Origin: CAYLZW01 sp964388085
Lineage (GTDB): Bacteria > Myxococcota > UBA727 > CAYLZW01
DNA length: 7,646 bases
Direction of reading: 5' to 3'
Assembly: GCA_964388085.1 (NCBI GenBank)
Contig: CAYLZW010000276.1
Location: 1 to 7,646, forward strand
Numbering within the stretch: the stretch's first letter is position 1; the number at the start of each line of letters is the position of its first letter. The notes below the pieces were generated by a model. It ran no database searches and was not told the origin of the DNA. It worked only from the letters and a program-made list of their open reading frames with translations. A program made the translations under genes and the position numbers. Of this stretch, positions 1 to 5,799 are shown piece by piece.

Positions 1-2
1 GC

Positions 3-125
3 GGCACGGTCATGTCCCGCCTGTTCCACGCCCGAAAGAACATGCAGAAGCTGCTTCGCCCCTGGCTCGGCCTCGAGGAGGGCGCTGATCTGCGCGGAGA
101 GCCCACGGACGGGAAGTCCGATTGA
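3..125 (+). CDS. RNA polymerase sigma factor, ECF/sigma-70 family (C-terminal fragment, 5' end outside window)
   Basis: Only the last 40 codons are present, ending in TGA at 123-125. The visible peptide starts GTVMSRLFHARKNMQKLL. In sigma-70 family proteins this is the end of region 4: the recognition helix of the helix-turn-helix that reads the -35 element, where G-T-V-[MK]-S-R-L-x-R-A-R is the common signature of ECF sigma factors. A short non-conserved charged tail follows. The next gene on the same strand looks like a membrane anti-sigma factor, which is the usual partner of an ECF sigma factor and strengthens the call. Which ECF group it belongs to, and its regions 2 and 3, cannot be judged here. 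The alternative, another region-4-like HTH regulator, is unlikely given the exact motif. Confidence 0.82.
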   Translation, partial: GTVMSRLFHARKNMQKLLRPWLGLEEGADLRGEPTDGKSD

Positions 126-178
126 AGCAAAGCCGCCGCCGTGACGTCCGTGTCATAGCGCTCCCCCTGTCGCTGTAC

Positions 179-216
179 CCCTGGCTGATGTCCCTGACCG
201 ACCCTGGCTGATGTCC
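179..216 (+). repeat. 15-bp direct repeat between sigma and anti-sigma genes
   Basis: The sequence CCCTGGCTGATGTCC occurs at 179-193 and again exactly at 202-216, separated by 8 bp, giving a 23-bp period (about two helical turns). It lies in the 123-bp gap between the sigma stop and the anti-sigma start. Each copy contains TGATG. It may be a tandem binding site for a regulator or simply a small local duplication; the sequence alone does not decide. Confidence 0.6.
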
Positions 217-248
217 GAACGCCCCGCACGCCGAGAGGCCCGCCGCCC

Positions 249-1400
249 ATGAGCCCAAACGCCCGCCCCGACCGTGAGACGCTGCTGCTGTGGATCAGCG
301 CGTTCTTTGACGGGGAGCTGCCGGAGGCGGACGAGGCGCGGCTGTTCGAGGCCATGGCCGTCGACCCGGCGCTGGAAGCTGACTTCGAAACCGCTTGCCG
401 GTTTCGAGAAGAAAGTCACCGTCTCCTGATGGAACGCACCCTTGGCGCCACGGCCGAGCTCGCCGGCCTGGCCGACGCGGTGATGGCGCAGGTGGCCCCG
501 GAGGCGACCGACGCGGCCGGCGCCGCGGCGCTCTTGTCTGCCTACGTCGACGACGAGGCCGATGACGCCCAGCGCGCGCGCTTCTCGCAGCTCATCGGCG
601 AGAGCCAGCGCACCGCGCGCGAGGCGCTGTCCTTCCTGCACGCCGCCGAGGCGATCGAGCGCAGCCTGGCCGCGCTGCCCGAGAGCGCCGCCGTGCAGGC
701 CGCCGTGGCCGCCCTGCCGGCCGCCGTGTCCGCCCGCGTCGCCGACGAGGAGCGCGCCGCCGAGCTGCTGTCCGCCTTCGTGGACGACGCCGTGAACGAC
801 GCGGAGCAAGAAGAGCTGCAGGACCTCCTCACGGGCGGCGCGACTCCCGAGCTGTCGTTCCTGCACGCCGCCGAGGCGGTGGCTCATGTCGTGCGCGCCG
901 CCGTCGAGCATCCGGCCGCCGCGCGCGCGGGCGCCGCCGCCCTGCAAAACATCGAGGCGGAGGCACAGCAGGCGCGCGCTGCCACGACGACGTCGAGAGC
1001 GGCCGCCAAGGAGCCGTCCTGGCTCGAGCGCGTGCGCGCTGGCTTTTCCACCCTGGTCACGCCGCTGGCCGCGGCCGCCTGCGCCGCCGCGGTGTTCGTC
1101 GCGCTGCAAGGCGGCCCGGGAACGTCCGCCCTCGGGAGCGACGCGCCGCCGGAGGACTGGGCGCGCGCCTTCCTGCCCGCGCTCGACGACGAGCTGTTGG
1201 CCGCCGCGACGCCCGAGGCCATCGAGGTGCTGGGCGACAACTCCGACACCGAGGTGCAGGCCATCGACTCGGGCTCGCAGATGGCGGCCGTGTTCTCGAC
1301 GGAGGCGAGCGCCATCACCGTCATCTGGGTACCGGAGCCGCTGCCCGACGCCCTCGGCGCGGACGTCCTGCACGAAGACGGCACGGAGAGCGGTACATGA
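249..1400 (+). CDS. Membrane-bound anti-sigma-like factor with three tandem cytoplasmic modules
   Basis: 383 aa, probable inhibitor of the upstream sigma factor. It is anchored in the inner membrane, with the sigma-binding part in the cytoplasm. Residues 12-64 resemble the N-terminal helical module of RseA/zf-HC2-like anti-sigma factors (WISAFFDGELPEADEARLFE, then a DPAL turn), but lack the HxxxCxxC zinc motif. The motif recurs at 95-120 (LLSAYVDDEADDAQ) and 173-195 (LLSAFVDDAVNDAEQEEL). Copies two and three each continue to an identical LSFLHAAEA block (127-135 and 202-210). One membrane segment lies at about 267-287, after the basic WLERVRAGF. The outside part (about 290-383) contains SQMAAVFSTEASAITVIWVPE, a strand pattern often seen at the C-terminus of such proteins. 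The chosen ATG has GAGAGG 10 bp upstream. The stop overlaps the next gene by 4 nt. The anti-sigma role is inferred from module similarity and position. Confidence 0.75.
   Translation: MSPNARPDRETLLLWISAFFDGELPEADEARLFEAMAVDPALEADFETACRFREESHRLLMERTLGATAELAGLADAVMAQVAPEATDAAGAAALLSAYVDDEADDAQRARFSQLIGESQRTAREALSFLHAAEAIERSLAALPESAAVQAAVAALPAAVSARVADEERAAELLSAFVDDAVNDAEQEELQDLLTGGATPELSFLHAAEAVAHVVRAAVEHPAAARAGAAALQNIEAEAQQARAATTTSRAAAKEPSWLERVRAGFSTLVTPLAAAACAAAVFVALQGGPGTSALGSDAPPEDWARAFLPALDDELLAAATPEAIEVLGDNSDTEVQAIDSGSQMAAVFSTEASAITVIWVPEPLPDALGADVLHEDGTESGT
626..878 (+). repeat. Intragenic duplication inside the anti-sigma gene (28-bp blocks, 27 identical)
   Basis: The DNA at 626-653 and 851-878 matches at 27 of 28 positions, starting GCTGTC and ending GCCGAGGCG, exactly 225 bp (75 codons) apart and in the same frame. 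It encodes the LSFLHAAEA block of module copies two and three. The flanks are more diverged, and the preceding LLSA(Y/F)VDD motifs are 78 codons apart, so there is a 3-codon indel between copies. This supports an origin by in-frame tandem duplication. Confidence 0.75.
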
Positions 1401-1897
1401 GCCGTCACGTCCTCGGACACCTGCTCGCGTTCTGCGCGCTCTTCGTGCTCGTCGCCGCGCCGCCGGCGCAGGCCGCCAAGGCCCGTACCCGCGTGGAGAT
1501 CCGCGTCATCGAGGCGACGCCGGGCTCGCCGGCGAAGCAGAAGGTCGACCCGAAGCTCAAGGCCCTGGCCAAGGACTTCAAGTCGCTTCCCTTCAAGGAG
1601 CTCAAGCAGCGAGACGCGCACCAGAAGGTCATGTCCCCCGAAGAGCGCGTGATGTTCGAGTTCCCAGGGCCGAAGGGGGAGCGCCGCTTCCTCGTCGTCT
1701 CGAGCCACGGCGAGCAGCGCGGCGGCAAGCTGCGCTTCCAGCTCTCCATCCCCGAGCTGAAGTTCGACACGCTCGTGGCGGTGCCCGACGGCGGCACGCT
1801 CCTCGTCGGAGGGCCCCGGCACGGAGACAAGACCATCTTCTTCGCCGTCACCGCGCACAAGAGCATCGGCACCAGCGGTCGCATCAAGCGGCGCTGA
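1397..1897 (+). CDS. Secreted hypothetical protein, translationally coupled to the anti-sigma gene
   Basis: 166 aa. ATG at 1397 overlaps the upstream stop (ATGA), and GGAGAG at 1385-1390 sits 6 bp before it, so the start is well supported and translation is probably coupled. Residues 1-26 form a Sec signal peptide: basic MSRHVLGH, a hydrophobic core, and the cleavage-like APPAQA. The mature part is about 140 aa and basic, with no further membrane segment. It has alternating strands (RTRVEIRVIEA at about 31-40) and DPKLKALAKDFKSLPFKELK at 51-70. Near the end is VPDGGTLLVGG (129-139), which resembles the 'PDGxTxxxGG' turn of outer-membrane secretins, but no other secretin element is present and the protein is far too short. 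Function is not recognised. Its place in the operon suggests an envelope or periplasmic protein made together with the sigma/anti-sigma pair. Confidence 0.8.
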   Translation: MSRHVLGHLLAFCALFVLVAAPPAQAAKARTRVEIRVIEATPGSPAKQKVDPKLKALAKDFKSLPFKELKQRDAHQKVMSPEERVMFEFPGPKGERRFLVVSSHGEQRGGKLRFQLSIPELKFDTLVAVPDGGTLLVGGPRHGDKTIFFAVTAHKSIGTSGRIKRR

Positions 1898-1901
1898 GCC
1901 G

Positions 1902-3956
1902 TCAGCGGTGCTTCTTGTCCTTCAGCAGGATGTACTGCTGCTTCTGCTGTCGCAGCGCGCGATAGCGCTCGAAGCGCGCGCGGTACCGCTGGGAGAGCGG
2001 GTCATCGTCGTCGAATAGGTTCCGCTGCTCGAGCGGGTCGGCCGCGAGGTCATAGAGCTCATAGAGCTGCGAGAAGAAGTCGTAGTTCAGCTTGTGCCGC
2101 GGGTACACGAGCGAAGAGCGCATGCGATCGTGGCCGATGAGCTCGATGAGCACCCCGCCCGCGGTCTCGCGCATCAGCGGGCCGACGTATTGCACCAGGC
2201 GCTCCTCGGCGAACGCGCGTACGCCGTCGTCGGCCGCGCTGCTGAACAGCCACGGCAGCACGTAGCCCGTCGAGGTCGGCTCGCGCAGGGTGCCCGCCGG
2301 CATCGCGGGGACGCGGATGAGCAGCGGGACGTGCGTCGACTCCACGTACACGGTCGACTTGTGTCGGCTGCCGCCGTGCTCTTTGAATTCCTCGCCGTGG
2401 TCGCTCATGAAGATCACCACGGTGTCCTCGAGGTGACCGCTCTCCTCTAGCCCCTTCATCAGCGCCTGGAACTGCTCGTCGACGTTGCGCACCTCGTGCA
2501 GATAGCGCGCAGCGCCGTTGCCCTTCGGCAGGTCGTCGTAGCGTGCCTGGTAGGGGCCGTGCGGGCTCACGAAGAAGACCAGGCCGAAGAACCTCTGCTC
2601 GCGGCCGGCGCGCTCCTTCAGCTCGGCGACGGCGCGCACGCGGATCTTCTCGTCGACGTCGAGCACGCGGCCCTTGTTCGGCTCGTAGAAGCGCGCGATC
2701 TCGTCGAAGCCCTGCTCGAAGCCGTGGATGGCCCGCTTGAAGGCGCGGTTGTGATCGTGCCCGACCCAGAAGGTGTCGTAGCCGGCGCCGCGCAGCACCT
2801 CCGTCACCGTCGTCTCGGACGCGCGCAGCTCGCCCCACCAGGGCCGCGACCAGGTCTCGAGCGCGATCATGCTGGTGGGCTTGGCGGTCAGCACGCTCGA
2901 CATCGACGGCAGCGTGCCGCTCGAGGGCGAATAGGCGCGCACGGCGTTCAACGCGCCTTCGCTCCACTCGCGCAGGAACGGCGTGGTCCGCAGCCCCGCG
3001 TCGTGCAGCGAGGTCTTGTCGAAGCGCAGCGTGTCCGTCACGACGAGGAGCAGGTTGTAGTCGTCGAGGCGGAAGCCGGAGGGCAACGGCGGCAGGCCGC
3101 TGTGCTCGCGAAAGCGCGCGGCGGCCTCCGGGTCGGTGGCCGGCGGCGGGTCTCCCGCGGCTCCCGCCAGGCGCCCGTCGTCGACGTCCCGGAACACGAC
3201 GAAGCACTGCCCGAGCATGCTGTAGTGCAGCAGGGCGGGCTCGATGCGCGCGTAGGCGCCGAGCGCGCCGAGCCCGCTGGCCACGAGGAGGAGGGCGGTG
3301 CTGAGCGCCACGAAGCCGTCCGCGCGGGTGCCGCGGGGGTGCTCTCCGGCGCGCTCGACGGCGTAGGCGAGACCGACCACCAGCAGCGCGAAGGTGACGA
3401 GGAGCGCGCTCGCGTGCAGCGTCGGGTACTGGCCCCGGTAGAGGAAGAAATTGCCGGCGTGCGCGAGCGCGCTCGCGCTGACGACGCTCGGGCCGAGCCA
3501 CGGCCGCAGCAGGCGGCCGTAGCGCGACGACGGCGTCGAGCCGAGCAGCAGGACCAGGCCGCTCAGCAGCACGGCGAAAGCGACGAAGGCGGCGGCGAAG
3601 GGCAGATAGCCGCGAAAGCCCTCGTAGCCGATCAGCACCGCGTAGGCGTAGAGCGCGAACGCCAGCGTGGCGACGACCGAGAGCGCCCGCTGCAACGCTC
3701 GCGCTCGCGCCGTCTTGCCCTGCACGCCAACGATGACGACGAGGACCAGCAGCCACAGGAGAGGCGCGGTCAGGATGCGCGGCACCGCGCCCACGATCCC
3801 GAGCCAGAGCAGCGGCAGCTCCGTCAGCCCGACGTTCGTGCCGAGCACGAGCACGACGCCGGCCTCGGCGCTCGCCAGCAACCAGACGGCGAGCGCGGCG
3901 CCTACCAAGAGGCAGCGCTGGCGCCGGTGCAGAGGGAAGCGCGGGAGTCCGGTCAC
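1902..3956 (-). CDS. Polytopic membrane sulfatase-family protein (alkaline phosphatase superfamily; LtaS/EptA-like layout)
   Basis: 684 aa from GTG at 3956. The open frame extends farther upstream to 4469, but that part reads as non-coding and overlaps the divergent gene; hydrophobic sequence begins right after the GTG. About seven membrane segments lie between residues 15 and 237. An extracytoplasmic sulfatase-fold domain follows from about 300: VVTDTLRFDKTS (305-316, first metal Asp), SSGTLPSMSS (345-354, nucleophile loop), FVSPHGPY (462-469), FMSDHGEEFKEHGG (516-529, metal Asp519/His520), STHVPLLIRVP (540-550) and ELYDLAADPLEQRNL (633-647), a classic sulfatase C-terminal signature. The nucleophile position is Thr348 in T-L-P-S, not the Cys or Ser that is converted to formylglycine. 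This fits a phosphoglycerol or phosphoethanolamine transferase, or a phosphodiesterase, better than a true sulfatase. The substrate is unknown. The gene is convergent with the secreted protein gene, with a 4-bp gap. Confidence 0.88.
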   Translation of the reverse strand: MTGLPRFPLHRRQRCLLVGAALAVWLLASAEAGVVLVLGTNVGLTELPLLWLGIVGAVPRILTAPLLWLLVLVVIVGVQGKTARARALQRALSVVATLAFALYAYAVLIGYEGFRGYLPFAAAFVAFAVLLSGLVLLLGSTPSSRYGRLLRPWLGPSVVSASALAHAGNFFLYRGQYPTLHASALLVTFALLVVGLAYAVERAGEHPRGTRADGFVALSTALLLVASGLGALGAYARIEPALLHYSMLGQCFVVFRDVDDGRLAGAAGDPPPATDPEAAARFREHSGLPPLPSGFRLDDYNLLLVVTDTLRFDKTSLHDAGLRTTPFLREWSEGALNAVRAYSPSSGTLPSMSSVLTAKPTSMIALETWSRPWWGELRASETTVTEVLRGAGYDTFWVGHDHNRAFKRAIHGFEQGFDEIARFYEPNKGRVLDVDEKIRVRAVAELKERAGREQRFFGLVFFVSPHGPYQARYDDLPKGNGAARYLHEVRNVDEQFQALMKGLEESGHLEDTVVIFMSDHGEEFKEHGGSRHKSTVYVESTHVPLLIRVPAMPAGTLREPTSTGYVLPWLFSSAADDGVRAFAEERLVQYVGPLMRETAGGVLIELIGHDRMRSSLVYPRHKLNYDFFSQLYELYDLAADPLEQRNLFDDDDPLSQRYRARFERYRALRQQKQQYILLKDKKHR

Positions 3957-4052
3957 AGGCCGGCAGTGTCCGTGATGGCCGCGGCCGTGTCGTCCCTCAT
4001 TTGCGCCACATACCAGACATCCGTCTGGACAGGCGGCGTCGGGCGCTGCAAC
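3957..4052. promoter_or_regulatory. Divergent intergenic region with a 16-bp palindrome (candidate operator)
   Basis: This gap of about 96 bp separates the starts of the minus-strand sulfatase-like gene and the plus-strand zinc-motif gene, so it should carry promoters for both. At 4013-4028 lies the inverted repeat CCAGAC-ATCC-GTCTGG, with perfect 6-bp arms and a 4-bp centre. It is the most symmetric element in the gap, and local GC content drops around 3995-4025. On the minus strand a TATGTG hexamer touches the palindrome and could be a -10 element, but no convincing -35 was found. Operator function is an inference. Confidence 0.4.
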
Positions 4053-4529
4053 ATGACGCTCGTGGTCCGTCGTCGTCGTAGCTCCTGGTCCGTGCGCTAT
4101 CGCGAGCGCCACACAGCGCGGCCCGCGGCTGCCGTCACCTCTGATCTCTCCTCCCGGCTCGAGGGCTCGCGCTCGCTGTTCGACGACTCCCGCTGCCTCA
4201 TCTGTCATGAGCCGCTCGACGGCAGCGAGCCCTACTGGTGCGTCGCGTATCCGAAGGCCGCGCACGGCGGCTGCCTCGACTGGAGCGAGCGGCCGTTCCC
4301 CTTCGCGCGCCACCTGCAGGTGCTGCGGCGCGCGTGGCGCGAGACGACGCACGCGCGCGCGCGCCGGGAGATCGCTCGCGCGGGCGCCTTCCTGGCCGCC
4401 CTCGAGCGGCGCTTTCTCGTCGGAGAGGGCAACGCGAGGGACGTGGAGGAGGCCCGCCGCCGCCTGCACGGCGTGACCCGCTTCTGCGGCGCCAACGGCG
4501 TGTCCGCGAGGCTGCGCGAGCTCGTGTGA
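4053..4529 (+). CDS. Small hypothetical protein with a Cys/His zinc-binding motif
   Basis: 158 aa if started at ATG 4053; the frame is also open upstream, with GTG 3972/ATG 3975 and GTG 4092 as alternatives. None has a strong ribosome binding site, so the start is uncertain. The clearly coding part begins near residue 35. It contains SRCLICHEPLDGSEPYWCVAY and then AHGGCLDW: C48, C51, C63, H71 and C74 form a CxxC...HxxC arrangement typical of a single treble-clef or zinc-ribbon site. The rest (about 85-158) is strongly charged and rich in Arg, Ala and Glu, and is probably long helices (ARARREIARAGAFLAALERR). I do not recognise the family. It could be a small nucleic-acid or protein-binding adaptor. 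It is divergent from the sulfatase-like gene and ends 15 bp before the convergent permease gene. Confidence 0.65.
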   Translation: MTLVVRRRRSSWSVRYRERHTARPAAAVTSDLSSRLEGSRSLFDDSRCLICHEPLDGSEPYWCVAYPKAAHGGCLDWSERPFPFARHLQVLRRAWRETTHARARREIARAGAFLAALERRFLVGEGNARDVEEARRRLHGVTRFCGANGVSARLRELV

Positions 4530-4544
4530 GCCGCAGCGCCGGCG

Positions 4545-5687
4545 TCAGCCCGCGTGCTCGTCGTCGTCACCCTCTTCGTAGGGGATCTCGCCCGAGGCGC
4601 GCACGACGGCCGCGAGGGCGGTGGCGATGGGCAGCGAGAACAGGATGCCGACGAAGCCGAACAGCTCGCCGCCGATCAGCACCGCGAGCACGACGAGCAG
4701 CGGCGGCAGCCCCGCGCTCTTGCCGACGACGCGCGGCGTGAGGAACCAGGTCTCGACCGCCTGTCCGACCAGGGCGGTGACGCCGGCGCCGATGACGGAG
4801 GTGAGCAGGCTCGCGCTCGGATCGAGCAGCGTGAACAGCACGCTCAGCACGAACAGCAGCGTGCCCGTCGCGTAGGGGATGAAGTAGCCGAGGCCGGCGA
4901 TGACGCTGATGGCCATGGCGAAGGGCACGCCCGCGAGGGACAGGCCGATCATGTAGATGACCATCAAGCAGAACGCGACCATCAGCTGACCGCGCAGCAT
5001 GTAGAAGATCGCGTAGCGGATCGCGCCGCCGTAGCGCGCCGCGGGCTCTCGCCACGTCATCGGGATGAAGCGCGGCACGTTGCGCCGCAGCAGATCGAGC
5101 TCGCTGAGCGCGAAGAACACGAGCACCGGCACCATGAGGAAGAGGCCGGCCGCGACGGCGAAGGACGCGGCGCCGCGCAAGATGCCACGCGCCCCCGCGC
5201 CGAGCGCCCCGCCGACGCCGCCGGTCGCCAGCGTGCCGCCGATGTCGTCGATCCGCTCCTGCACCGCCTCGCGAATGCGCAAGAGCGAGTCGTCGACGCC
5301 GAAGTTGCGCGAGATCCACTTCTCGAGCTCCTCGAGCAGGACGGGCACCCGCTGCACGACGTCACCGATCTGATCGATGAGCTTCGGCAGAATGAGCAGC
5401 GTCAACGCCGTCAGCACGGCGCCGAGCACCAGGAGGAAGATGGCGGCGCCCACGGGCCGCGGCATGCCGTGCGACTTCATGGCGTCGACGACGGGAGCGC
5501 CTATGAGGACGAAGGCGGCCGAGAAGGCGAAGGGGACGAAGAGATCGCGCATCGCCCACGCGAGCAGGACCGCTACGCCGATGGCGAACGTGAGCCACAC
5601 CGCGCGCACATCGACGAAGATGGGACGCGGCCCGTAGCCGATGTGCTTGCGCGGCACCTCCGCGAAGGTCTGCTTGGGATCCGACAT
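4545..5687 (-). CDS. AI-2E/PerM family transporter (putative permease)
   Basis: 380 aa from ATG at 5687, the first start giving the compact N-terminus MSDPKQTFAEVPRKHIGYGP. Family members are usually 340-400 aa with about eight membrane segments in the inner membrane, and this fits. Segments lie at about 28-46, 50-68, 78-100, 172-194, 232-254, 258-288, 292-310 and 325-362. A soluble helical stretch at about 101-170 (LIDQIGDVVQRVPVLLEELEKW) precedes the second half, as in the family. The diagnostic C-terminal block is present: GLGYFIPYATGTLLFV, then WFLTPRVVGKSAGLPPLLVV and GGELFGFVGILFSLPIATAL. The protein ends in an acidic tail (EEGDDDEHAG). The family includes AI-2 exporters and Na+/H+ antiporters, so the substrate cannot be named. 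It lies 112 bp downstream of the PEGA gene on the same strand and could be cotranscribed. Confidence 0.88.
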   Translation of the reverse strand: MSDPKQTFAEVPRKHIGYGPRPIFVDVRAVWLTFAIGVAVLLAWAMRDLFVPFAFSAAFVLIGAPVVDAMKSHGMPRPVGAAIFLLVLGAVLTALTLLILPKLIDQIGDVVQRVPVLLEELEKWISRNFGVDDSLLRIREAVQERIDDIGGTLATGGVGGALGAGARGILRGAASFAVAAGLFLMVPVLVFFALSELDLLRRNVPRFIPMTWREPAARYGGAIRYAIFYMLRGQLMVAFCLMVIYMIGLSLAGVPFAMAISVIAGLGYFIPYATGTLLFVLSVLFTLLDPSASLLTSVIGAGVTALVGQAVETWFLTPRVVGKSAGLPPLLVVLAVLIGGELFGFVGILFSLPIATALAAVVRASGEIPYEEGDDDEHAG

Positions 5688-5799
5688 CTCGACGAGAGCC
5701 CACTGCAAACCCAACGCCAGCACGGGGCTACGACGTCGACGAGCGGAACATCTGACGGAGCGAGCCCGCGCAAACACCGCAACGTCAAGACGCGATCCG
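5688..5799 (-). other. 112-bp gap between PEGA gene and permease gene
   Basis: Nothing with a clear identity was found. Minus-strand TTGACG (5788-5783) matches a -35 hexamer, but the position 17 bp downstream holds GCTCGC, not a -10 element. No GC-rich stem with a T-run was seen, so an intrinsic terminator for the PEGA gene is not evident. The gap may be a plain operon spacer or hold a promoter of an unrecognised class. Confidence 0.35.

Noticed and set aside
142..155. TGAC-6 bp-GTCA inverted repeat after the sigma gene
   Set aside because: The 4-bp arms are too short to distinguish from chance, and there is no T-run that would make it a terminator.
153..1373. 406-codon minus-strand open frame opposite the anti-sigma gene
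   Set aside because: It has no recognisable domain, is Gly/Arg-rich, and lies entirely antisense to a gene with a clear membrane segment, repeats and coupled downstream start. Long antisense frames are expected at this GC content.
2496..4052. Plus-strand open frame running antisense through the sulfatase-like gene into the zinc-motif gene
   Set aside because: The part before about 4053 is low-complexity Arg/Ala/Gly/His-rich sequence mirroring a gene with strong family motifs on the other strand. Only the 3' end is taken as a real gene.
3957..4469. N-terminal extension of the sulfatase-like protein to 855 residues
   Set aside because: The extra 171 residues show no membrane segment or domain and would overlap nearly all of the zinc-motif gene. 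The GTG at 3956 directly precedes the first hydrophobic region.
5783..5788. Minus-strand TTGACG as a permease promoter
   Set aside because: No -10-like hexamer lies at 16-18 bp spacing; kept only as a note on the gap.
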